From: an uncultured Lysobacteraceae bacterium
GTDB taxonomy: Bacteria; Pseudomonadota; Gammaproteobacteria; Xanthomonadales; Xanthomonadaceae
DNA length: 15,476 bases
Assembly: GCA_946482565.1 (NCBI GenBank)
Contig: CAMLSB010000030.1
Coordinates: 1-15,476, forward strand
Reading direction: 5' to 3'
Position 1 is the stretch's first letter; every line of letters begins with the position of its first letter. Positions 8,108-14,683 of the stretch are shown here, one piece after another. Below the pieces are notes generated by a model that was not told the DNA's origin, searched no databases, and saw nothing but the letters and a program-made list of their open reading frames with translations. The position numbers were made by a program, and so were the translations under genes.

Positions 8108-9088
8108 ATGCAGGCACAGGATCCGGGCGACGCGCCGGCGCCGGGCAAACCGCGACTGAGCGTCATGGTGCCCGTCTACAACGAGATCGACGTCCTCCCC
8201 GAATTCCATCGCCGCCTCACCGGCGTGTTGCGGGGCTGCGTCGATTCGTTCGAGGTGCTGTACGTCAACGACGGCAGCACCGATGGCTCGCTCGCGTGGA
8301 TCGAGCGCCTGTGCGTCGAGGACGGGGACGTGTCGCTGGTCGACCTCAGCCGCAATTTCGGCAAGGAAATCGCGATGGCCGCCGGCCTGGACCACGTGCG
8401 CGGCGACGCGGTGGTGGTGATCGACGCCGACCTGCAGGATCCGCCCGAACTGATCCCGCGCCTGCTCGAGCAGTGGCGCGCCGGTTACGACAACGTGTAC
8501 GCGCGCCGTCGCCAGCGCGACGGCGAAACCTGGCTGAAGAAGGCCAGCGCCGCATGGTTCTACAAGCTCATCGGGCGGCTCTCGCGGGTCGACATTCCCC
8601 GGGACACCGGCGATTTCCGCCTGCTCAGCCGGCGCGCCGTCGAGGCGCTGCGCCAGCTGCGCGAGCAGCATCGCTTCATGAAGGGGCTGTTCGCCTGGAT
8701 CGGCTATCCGTCGATCGCGGTCGAGTACGACCGCGATCCGCGCCTGGCGGGCCAGACCAAGTTCAACTACTGGAAACTCTGGAACTTCGCGATCGAGGGC
8801 ATCACGTCCTTCACCATCGCGCCGCTCAAGCTGGCCACCTACTTCGGCGTCGTGGTGGCGCTGGTGGCCTTCGTGGCGATCGTGTTCCTCGTGGCCAAGA
8901 CCCTGTTGTTCGGCGATCCGGTGAAGGGCTATCCCTCGCTGATGTCGGTGATCCTGTTCCTCGGCGGCATCCAGCTCATCGCGCTGGGTTCGCTGGGCGA
9001 GTACATCGGCCGCATGTTCAACGAAACGAAGGGCCGCCCGTTGTACTTCACCAAGCAATACATCCCGTCGCGCCATGGCCGCGGCTGA
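8108..9088 (+). CDS. gtrB: Polyprenyl-phosphate glycosyltransferase, GtrB/DPM1-like (GT2)
   Basis: The protein (326 aa) transfers a sugar from a nucleotide donor to undecaprenyl phosphate on the cytoplasmic face of the inner membrane, giving a lipid-linked donor for periplasmic glycosylation. Motifs are VPVYNE (21-26), NDGSTDGS (54-61), the metal-binding DADLQDPPE (106-114), TGDFRLL (167-173) and a QTKFNYWKL stretch (216-224). Two C-terminal membrane segments follow, about 242-266 and 277-299, then GEYIGR. Length and layout fit GtrB and related proteins (ArnC, YfdH). The donor sugar cannot be read; UDP-glucose is the usual one. Next to a GT-C protein and gtrA, it forms a typical three-part gtr set. 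It overlaps the next gene by 14 bp. Confidence 0.9.
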   Translation: MQAQDPGDAPAPGKPRLSVMVPVYNEIDVLPEFHRRLTGVLRGCVDSFEVLYVNDGSTDGSLAWIERLCVEDGDVSLVDLSRNFGKEIAMAAGLDHVRGDAVVVIDADLQDPPELIPRLLEQWRAGYDNVYARRRQRDGETWLKKASAAWFYKLIGRLSRVDIPRDTGDFRLLSRRAVEALRQLREQHRFMKGLFAWIGYPSIAVEYDRDPRLAGQTKFNYWKLWNFAIEGITSFTIAPLKLATYFGVVVALVAFVAIVFLVAKTLLFGDPVKGYPSLMSVILFLGGIQLIALGSLGEYIGRMFNETKGRPLYFTKQYIPSRHGRG

Positions 9089-10460
9089 CCGGGCCGCGCG
9101 CCCGGGAGTCCTGCTGCCGCTGCTGGCCGTGGTGGCGGCGGCGCTGGCGTTCAATGCATGGGTACTCGACCCCGCCCATTTCTTCTTCGCCGACGACTGG
9201 GGCTGGCTCGATCGCGCGCACTTCCGCCCGTGGCAGGAAACCATCCACCTGTTTCCCACGGCGCTCTACAACGACAGGCCGGTCGGCGAACTGCTGATCC
9301 GCGCGATGTACCGCATGTTCTGGCTGCGGCACGGGGCGTGGAACCAGGCCTGGCTCGCCTTGCATGCCCTCAACGCGGGCCTGCTCGTGCTGCTGGCGCG
9401 GCCATGGTTGCCGCCGTTCCGGGCGGCGCTGGCGGGCGTGCTCGCCGCGTGCTGGTTCTCGACGCTCACCGCCGTGCACTGGATCGGCGCGGTGTTCGAC
9501 CTGGTCGGCGCGACGCTGGTGCTGGGCACGTTGCTGGCCTACCAGCACGCGGTGTTGTCCCAGGGGCGTCGCTGGCCGTGGCTGGCCTTGTCGGTGGTGC
9601 TCCACCTGGCGGCGATCCGGACCAAGGAATTCGCGCTGGGCATGGTGGCGGTGCTCGCGATCTGGGAGTTCGTGCTGCTGCGGCGCGATGGATGGCGCGA
9701 GCGTTGCCTGCGGCTGTCGCCGCACGTGCTGCTGGCCGCCGTGTTCGTCGTGCTTTACGCGATGCTCTACAGGGAGCAGCACACCGCGCTCGAAAACGGC
9801 GCGTACGGGCTGTCGCTGACCGCGACGAGCGTGCTGGAGGGGATCGGCTGGTACTTCGCGCAGGCGTTCTATGCCTTCGTTCCCGGCAGCAATGAAACCC
9901 ACGTCGGCATCGGCTTCGCCTTCGCCGCCGCGGTGGTCGTCGTGGCCTGCTGCAGCCGGGCCGGGATCGCCTCGCTCGCCTCGGCCGCGGTATTGATGGC
10001 CGCGGTGTTGCTGCTCGGCCACCAGCGTCATCCGCTGTACCTCTACGTGCCGCACTTCCTCATCGCGATCGCGCTTTGCGCGCCATTCCCGCGACGTCGC
10101 GTGGCCGACGTCGTACTGGCGCTGCTGGTGGCGCTGCTCCTCTATTGGCCGGTCCACACCGGCTTCCTGCGCGATGCGCGCAATTTCGTGCTGATCAAGG
10201 GCGGCTACAGCAAGACCCTGTTCTACGACTACGCCGCGCTGGCGCAGCAGGGCAAGCCGGTGTCGCCGGTGACGATCGCGGTGTCCGAAACCTACTTCGA
10301 TCCGTTCTCGTGGGGGTCCGGGGATGCCGTGCGCCTGTACCACGACGATGACGCCATGGAGGTCAGCGTCGTGGCACTGCAGGCCGGCGTGGATCCCTGC
10401 GCGGATGCCGCCGGCAGCTGCTTCGTCGAGCGCAAAGGCCACCTGGCGCGGGTGAAGTGA
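9075..10460 (+). CDS. Multi-pass membrane glycosyltransferase, GT-C type (GtrC-like)
   Basis: This is a 461-aa protein with about nine to eleven hydrophobic segments. After the first segment (about 11-30) comes an acidic pair in FFFADDWGW (36-44), where GT-C enzymes carry their catalytic Asp in the first periplasmic loop; a YNDRPVGELL motif (65-74) follows. The last ~100 residues are hydrophilic, probably periplasmic, and hold two close cysteines in DPCADAAGSC. In gtr sets the third protein is the type-specific transferase that moves sugar from polyprenyl phosphate to the O-antigen. I infer that role from its place between gtrB and gtrA; sequence in this class is too variable to name it. The ATG at 9075 gives a 14-bp overlap with gtrB and lacks a clear ribosome binding site, so the exact start is less sure. 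Confidence 0.75.
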   Translation: MAAADRAARPGVLLPLLAVVAAALAFNAWVLDPAHFFFADDWGWLDRAHFRPWQETIHLFPTALYNDRPVGELLIRAMYRMFWLRHGAWNQAWLALHALNAGLLVLLARPWLPPFRAALAGVLAACWFSTLTAVHWIGAVFDLVGATLVLGTLLAYQHAVLSQGRRWPWLALSVVLHLAAIRTKEFALGMVAVLAIWEFVLLRRDGWRERCLRLSPHVLLAAVFVVLYAMLYREQHTALENGAYGLSLTATSVLEGIGWYFAQAFYAFVPGSNETHVGIGFAFAAAVVVVACCSRAGIASLASAAVLMAAVLLLGHQRHPLYLYVPHFLIAIALCAPFPRRRVADVVLALLVALLLYWPVHTGFLRDARNFVLIKGGYSKTLFYDYAALAQQGKPVSPVTIAVSETYFDPFSWGSGDAVRLYHDDDAMEVSVVALQAGVDPCADAAGSCFVERKGHLARVK

Positions 10461-10849
10461 GCCTGCGCGTCCTGCTCCGCCAGGGCGTGAGCTACGGCCT
10501 GGTCGGGGGCCTCGCGCTGCTCGTGGACTGGGGCTGCTTCGTGGCCCTGACCTGGGCCGGGGCCGCCGTCGTCCCCGCCAACCTGCTGGCGCGGGTGAGT
10601 GGCGCCGGGATCGCCTACGTGCTCAATGGCGCCTTCACCTTCCGCGACCAGCACGGCAGCCGGCTTGGCTGGCGTCGCTTCCTGCGGTTCGCGATCGCGT
10701 GGCTGGCGCTGACCGCGGCCAGCACGCTCGCGATGTATGTCCTGCAGGTGCACGCGAGCCTGCAGTGGGCATGGCTCGCCAAGCCGGGCGTCGAACTGGT
10801 GCTGGCGGGCATCAGCTTCCTCGCGTACCGCCACTGGATCTTTCGATGA
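10457..10849 (+). CDS. gtrA: GtrA-family membrane protein, putative lipid-linked sugar flippase
   Basis: The protein is 130 aa with four hydrophobic segments, the normal size and topology for GtrA. Typical features are the N-terminal RQGVSYGLVGGLALLVDW stretch, an Asn in IAYVLNGAFTFRD after the second segment, and the C-terminal SFLAYRHWIF. GtrA proteins are thought to flip undecaprenyl-phosphate-linked sugar, made by GtrB, to the periplasm for the GT-C transferase. The start is GTG at 10457, overlapping the preceding stop as GTGA; no ATG fits. It is the last gene of the plus-strand operon and converges on etfA. In phage-type gtr operons gtrA comes first, so here the order is rearranged. Confidence 0.88.
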   Translation: MSLRVLLRQGVSYGLVGGLALLVDWGCFVALTWAGAAVVPANLLARVSGAGIAYVLNGAFTFRDQHGSRLGWRRFLRFAIAWLALTAASTLAMYVLQVHASLQWAWLAKPGVELVLAGISFLAYRHWIFR

Positions 10850-10874
10850 AGCGGTTCGAAGGCGGCAGCGGGCG

Positions 10875-11816
10875 CTAGAGCGCGGCTTCTAGTGCCGGCA
10901 GCACCTGGAACAGGTCGCCGACCAGGCCGATGTCCGCGATCTCGAAGATCGGCGCGTCGCCGTCCTTGTTGATCGCCACGATCGTGCCCGCGTCCTTGAT
11001 GCCGGTGAGGTGCTGGATCGCGCCGCTGATGCCGACGGCCACGTAAAGCTCGGGCGCGATGATCTTGCCGGTCTGGCCGACCTGCAGCTCGTTCGGCACG
11101 TAGCCGGCGTCGACCGCCGCGCGCGAAGCGCCGACCGCCGCGCCGAGCTTGTCGGCGAACTTGTAGATGATCTCGAAGTTCTCCTTCGAACCCACGCCGC
11201 GGCCGCCGGAGACCACACGCTTGGCGCTCTGCAGGTCGGGGCGGTCCGACTTGCCGGCGGCGAGGCCGACGTAGCGCGTGTGCGCGGGCAGCGCCGCGTC
11301 GACGCTGGCAGCTTCCACCGGCGCGCTGCCGCCGCGCGCGGCTTCCGGCCACGACGCGGTGCGGATCGTGGCGACGACGGCATGGCCTGCCGGCGCCTGC
11401 ACGGTGACGATGGCGTTGCCGGCGTACATCGGGCGCTTGAACGTGCGCTCGCCTTCGACCGTCATCACGTCCGACACCTGGGCGACGCCGAGCAGCGCGG
11501 CGATGCAGGGCATCAGGTCCTTGCCGAAGGTCGTCGACGGGCCGAACACGTGGCTGTAGCCGGCGGCGAGCTTCGCCGCCTGCGGCGCGAGCACCTGCGC
11601 GACGGCGTGCGCGTTGGCGGGATTGGCGACCGCGAGCACCTTCGACACGCCGGCGATCCGTGCGGCTTCCGCGGCGACCGCGGAAGGATCGGCGGCGAGC
11701 ACGACGACGTCGATGGCCTCGGGCGACAGCGCCTGCGCGGCGGAGACGCAGCGCGCGGTGGCGGCGTTGAGCTTGCCGTCGAGGTGTTCGGCGACGATCA
11801 GGACCCTGGCACCCAT
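10875..11816 (-). CDS. etfA: Electron transfer flavoprotein subunit alpha
   Basis: The alpha subunit binds FAD and, with EtfB, carries electrons from acyl-CoA and other dehydrogenases to ETF:quinone oxidoreductase. The protein is 313 aa, normal for the family. The C-terminal FAD domain is well conserved: KRVVSGGRGVGSKENFEII, GASRAAVDAGYVPNELQVGQ, GKIIAPELYVAVGISGAIQH and NKDGDAPIFEIADIG. It overlaps the etfB stop by one base (TAATG), so the pair is one operon with coupled translation. Its 3' end faces gtrA 25 bp away. In Xanthomonas this gene marks one border of the LPS locus. Expected to be constitutive or carbon-responsive; nothing specific is seen. Confidence 0.96.
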   Translation of the reverse strand: MGARVLIVAEHLDGKLNAATARCVSAAQALSPEAIDVVVLAADPSAVAAEAARIAGVSKVLAVANPANAHAVAQVLAPQAAKLAAGYSHVFGPSTTFGKDLMPCIAALLGVAQVSDVMTVEGERTFKRPMYAGNAIVTVQAPAGHAVVATIRTASWPEAARGGSAPVEAASVDAALPAHTRYVGLAAGKSDRPDLQSAKRVVSGGRGVGSKENFEIIYKFADKLGAAVGASRAAVDAGYVPNELQVGQTGKIIAPELYVAVGISGAIQHLTGIKDAGTIVAINKDGDAPIFEIADIGLVGDLFQVLPALEAAL

Positions 11817-12562
11817 TAGAGCAACCCCCTCTGCTTCAGCATCGCGACCAGTTCGGCCGCGTCCTTCACCATCACGCCGCGGCTGCGTTTCGCCGGCGGC
11901 GCGTAATGCGTCGTTTCAAGCGCGTCGCCGGCATCGACGCCGAGGTCGGCGAACGCGATCGTCTCCAGCGGCTTGGACTTGGCCTTCATGATGTCGGGCA
12001 GTTTGATGAAGCGCGGCTCGTTGAGGCGCAGGTCGGTGGTGACGACCGCGGGCAGGTCGACTTCGAGCGTCTCGAGGCCGGCGTCGACTTCCCGCACGAC
12101 GGTCGCCTTGCCATCGGCAATGTCGAGCTTCGAGGCGAACGTCGCCTGCGGGCGGCCCCACAGCGTCGCGAGCATCTGGCCGGTCTGGCTGGCGTCGTCG
12201 TCGATCGCCTGCTTGCCGACGATGACGAGGTCGGGCTGTTCCTTCTCGATGAGCTTGAGCAGGGTGCGCGCGGCGGTCAGCGGCTGCACCGGGCCGTCGG
12301 CCACCACGTGGATCGCGCGGTTGGCACCCATCGCCAGGCCGTTGCGCAGGTGTGCCTGGGCGTCGGCGGGGGCGATGGTGGCGACGACGACTTCGGTCGC
12401 GATGCCCTTGTCGCGCAGGCGTAGCGCCTCCTCGAGCGCGATCTCGTCGAAGGGGTTGGCGGAAAGCTTCACGCCGTCCGTGACCACGCCCGAACCGTCG
12501 GGCTTGACCTGGATGCGGACGTTGAAGTCCACCACGCGCTTGTAACCGACGAGGATTTTCAT
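11816..12562 (-). CDS. etfB: Electron transfer flavoprotein subunit beta
   Basis: The beta subunit (248 aa) completes the FAD- and AMP-containing ETF heterodimer. Conserved features are MKILVGYKRVVDFNVRI at the start, SANPFDEIALEEALRLRDKG, the VGKQAIDDDASQTGQMLA stretch and, near the C-terminal end, VTTDLRLNEPRFIKLPDI, a part of the protein that includes the dehydrogenase recognition loop. It is first in the etfBA operon. The start at 12562 matches the family's start exactly, although the Shine-Dalgarno sequence is weak. A candidate promoter lies 46-74 bp upstream. Confidence 0.96.
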   Translation of the reverse strand: MKILVGYKRVVDFNVRIQVKPDGSGVVTDGVKLSANPFDEIALEEALRLRDKGIATEVVVATIAPADAQAHLRNGLAMGANRAIHVVADGPVQPLTAARTLLKLIEKEQPDLVIVGKQAIDDDASQTGQMLATLWGRPQATFASKLDIADGKATVVREVDAGLETLEVDLPAVVTTDLRLNEPRFIKLPDIMKAKSKPLETIAFADLGVDAGDALETTHYAPPAKRSRGVMVKDAAELVAMLKQRGLL

Positions 12563-12607
12563 CGTGCTTTGGGGCCGGAATGGGGGCCGGATCGACCGGA
12601 GACCCCA

Positions 12608-12636
12608 ATTCTAACCGGTCGCCCGTGGCGGCCCAA
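12608..12636 (-). promoter_or_regulatory. Candidate sigma-70 promoter of etfBA
   Basis: On the minus strand a TAGAAT box (12608-12613, five of six consensus bases) is preceded at a 17-bp spacing by TTGGGC (12631-12636, three of six). It would give a leader of roughly 40 nt before etfB. It was found by eye; the -35 box is weak. Confidence 0.4.
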
Positions 12637-12652
12637 ACCGGCGCGCCGCCGG
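12635..12652 (-). terminator. Possible weak intrinsic terminator after cysK
   Basis: Reading the minus strand after the cysK stop, CCGGC (12652-12648), a 5-nt loop and GCCGG (12642-12638) can pair, followed by only three T. The stem is short and the T tract minimal, so it could be chance in GC-rich DNA. It overlaps the proposed etfBA -35 region. Confidence 0.25.
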
Positions 12653-12668
12653 AAAAGCCGCCGGGAAA

Positions 12669-13628
12669 CTAGCCGAGCGAGGCCAGCCAGGCGTCGTCGG
12701 AGCCTTCCTCGACGCCCTCGAACAGGAACGTGGAGAGGTAGCGCTCGCCAGTGTCGGGCAGCATCGCCAGCAGCACCGAGCCCTGCGGCGCGTCGGCGGC
12801 GACCTGCAGCGCCGCGGCGACGGTGGCGCCCGCTGAGACGCCGACCAGCAGGCCTTCTTCCCGGGCCAGGCGGCGCGCGGTGTCGCGGGCGACGATGTCC
12901 TCGACGGTCACGATGCGGTCCACGACCTCGCGCGACAGCACGGCGGGCACGAAATCCGGGGTCCAGCCCTGGATCCTGTGCGGCTGCCACTCCTTGCCGG
13001 CGAGCAGCGAGGCGACGGCCGGCTCCGCCGCGACGACCGAGAGGCCAGGGCGTGCGAGCTTCAGTACTTCGCCCGCGCCGGTGATGGTGCCCCCGGTGCC
13101 CCAGCCGCTGACGAAGTAATCCAGCCGATGGCCGGCGAAGTCGCGCAGGATTTCCGGGCCGGTCGTGTTGCGATGCCAGGCGGGATTGGCTTCGTTCTCG
13201 AACTGGCGCGCGAGGAACCAGCCGTGCTTCTTCGCCAGTTCCTCGGCGCGGCGGACCATGCCGGTGCCGCGTTCCGCCGCGGGCGTGAGGATGACCTTTG
13301 CGCCGTACGCGCGCATGAGCTTGCGGCGCTCGATCGAGAACGTCTCGGCCATCACCGCCACGAACGGATAGCCGCGGGCCGCGGCCACCATCGCGAGCGC
13401 GATGCCGGTGTTGCCGGAGGTCGCTTCGACGATCGTCTGGCCCGGCGCCAGCGTGCCGCGTCGCTCGGCATCGAGGACGATCGCCAGCGCCAGGCGGTCC
13501 TTGACCGAGCCGCCCGGGTTGAACGATTCGACCTTGGCGTAGAGCTCGACGTGGGCAGGCGCGAGCCGGTTGATGCGGACGACGGGCGTGCCGCCGATGG
13601 TGTCGAGGATGCTGGCGTGGAGGTTCAT
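12669..13628 (-). CDS. cysK: Cysteine synthase A (O-acetylserine sulfhydrylase)
   Basis: This PLP enzyme makes cysteine from O-acetylserine and sulfide in the cytosol. The protein is 319 aa, as expected for CysK. It shows [13 protein letters not shown] (10-22), the PLP lysine Lys43 in NPGGSVKDR (37-45), the substrate loop TSGNTG (70-75), QFENEANP (142-149) and the PLP phosphate loop GTGGT (177-181). NPGG rather than NPAG, and [13 protein letters not shown] (98-110), favour CysK over CysM. A longer ORF starts at 13742, but its extra 38 residues are low-complexity and lie in the divergent promoter region. The ATG at 13628 fits the family start and has GGAG (13634-13637) at 5 nt. It diverges from cysD-cysN, which supply the reduced sulfur. 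Confidence 0.95.
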   Translation of the reverse strand: MNLHASILDTIGGTPVVRINRLAPAHVELYAKVESFNPGGSVKDRLALAIVLDAERRGTLAPGQTIVEATSGNTGIALAMVAAARGYPFVAVMAETFSIERRKLMRAYGAKVILTPAAERGTGMVRRAEELAKKHGWFLARQFENEANPAWHRNTTGPEILRDFAGHRLDYFVSGWGTGGTITGAGEVLKLARPGLSVVAAEPAVASLLAGKEWQPHRIQGWTPDFVPAVLSREVVDRIVTVEDIVARDTARRLAREEGLLVGVSAGATVAAALQVAADAPQGSVLLAMLPDTGERYLSTFLFEGVEEGSDDAWLASLG

Positions 13629-13777
13629 GGCGGCTCCGTGCGAATCGGGGGAGGTGGAAGAACGAACGCGGGGCGGTGCAGGAGGCGGCCGGCCGTCGGC
13701 GGGCGGCACCCCGGGGCCGCGGGCGGCTCCCAGCCCGTACAATCCTCCGCAGGCCCGTCGAGCGCAAATTCCAGCGA
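13629..13777. promoter_or_regulatory. Divergent cysK / cysD promoter region
   Basis: This 149-bp GC-rich gap separates two divergent cysteine genes and must hold both promoters. On the plus strand TACAAT (13738-13743, five of six -10 bases) sits 34 bp before the cysD start, with no good -35 at 17 bp (GGCCGC). A weak -35 would suit an activator-dependent promoter such as a CysB-type one, but I cannot point to a clear activator site. No -10 box was recognised for cysK. Confidence 0.4.
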
Positions 13778-14683
13778 ATGAGTGTGTCCGCCAGCCACCT
13801 CGACCGCCTCGAGGCCGAGAGCATCCACATCCTGCGCGAGGTCGCCGCCGGGTTCCGCAACCCGGTGATGCTGTACTCCGTGGGCAAGGACAGCTCGGTG
13901 CTGCTGCACCTGCTGCTGAAGGCCTTCCATCCGGCCCGGCCGCCGATCCCGATGCTGCACGTGGATACCGGCTGGAAGTTCCGAGAGATGATCGCGTTCC
14001 GCGACCGCCGCGCCGCCGAGACGGGCGTGGAGCTGCGCACCTGGACCAACCCGGACGGGCTCGCGCAGGGGGTAGGTCCGTTCACGCATGGCGCGACCGT
14101 GCATACCGACGTGATGAAGACCCAGGCGCTGAAACAGGCGCTCGACCATTGGGTTTTCGACGCCGCGATCGGCGGCGCGCGCCGCGACGAGGAGAAGTCG
14201 CGCGCGAAGGAACGCATCTTCTCGTTCCGGAATGCGCAGCATCGCTGGGACCCGAAGCACCAGCGCCCGGAGCTGTGGGACCTGTACAACACCCGCATCC
14301 ACCAGGGCGAATCGGTGCGCGTGTTCCCGATCTCGAACTGGACCGAGCTCGACGTGTGGCTCTACATCCATCGCGAGAAGATCCCCGTGCCTTCGCTGTA
14401 CCTCGCGCGGGAACGCCCCGTGGTGGAGCGGGACGGCGCGCTGATCATGGTCGACGACGCGCGCATGCCGCTGCGGCCGGGCGAGGCGCCGGCGATGCGT
14501 CGCGTGCGCTTCCGCACGCTCGGCTGCTATCCGCTGACCGGCGCGATCGACTCCGATGCCGACACGCTGGAGAAGGTCATCGCCGAGATGCTCGTGTCCA
14601 CGACGTCCGAGCGCCAGGGGCGCGTGATCGACCACGATCCGTCGGCTTCGATGGAGAAGAAGAAGCAGGAGGGCTACTTTTGA
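13778..14683 (+). CDS. cysD: Sulfate adenylyltransferase subunit 2
   Basis: CysD is the catalytic ATP-sulfurylase subunit and makes adenosine 5'-phosphosulfate from sulfate and ATP, working with the GTPase CysN. The protein is 301 aa, matching the usual ~302. It carries the PP-loop SVGKDSS (34-40), [17 protein letters not shown] (with the basic nucleotide-binding residues) and the family C-terminus ERQGR ... [12 protein letters not shown]. The ATG at 13778 gives the usual [16 protein letters not shown] start; a longer reading from 13676 covers only promoter-like, Arg-rich sequence. It is followed by cysN with a 4-bp TTGA overlap, so the two subunits should be made together. Confidence 0.96.
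   Translation: MSVSASHLDRLEAESIHILREVAAGFRNPVMLYSVGKDSSVLLHLLLKAFHPARPPIPMLHVDTGWKFREMIAFRDRRAAETGVELRTWTNPDGLAQGVGPFTHGATVHTDVMKTQALKQALDHWVFDAAIGGARRDEEKSRAKERIFSFRNAQHRWDPKHQRPELWDLYNTRIHQGESVRVFPISNWTELDVWLYIHREKIPVPSLYLARERPVVERDGALIMVDDARMPLRPGEAPAMRRVRFRTLGCYPLTGAIDSDADTLEKVIAEMLVSTTSERQGRVIDHDPSASMEKKKQEGYF
14667..14672 (+). promoter_or_regulatory. Ribosome binding site deciding the TTG start of cysN
   Basis: A perfect AGGAGG lies 7 nt before the TTG at 14680, within the last codons of cysD. No ATG or GTG exists in this frame between here and the GTPase P-loop, and none just upstream, so this site fixes TTG as the start. Confidence 0.8.

Noticed and set aside
9048..10442. A 464-codon antisense frame opposite the GT-C gene, rich in Gln, His and Arg
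   Set aside because: The composition is that of a shadow of a hydrophobic protein read on the opposite strand; no domain is recognisable and no ribosome binding site stands out.
10872..10883. GCGC-TAGA-GCGC inverted repeat over the etfA stop codon as a terminator
   Set aside because: A 4-bp stem with no T run on either strand is expected by chance in this composition.
12559..14298. A 579-codon open frame on the minus strand across cysK and the start of cysD
   Set aside because: It is out of frame with cysK, Arg/Pro/Ala-rich, and covers well-conserved cysK and cysD codons. Long spurious frames are normal at this GC content.
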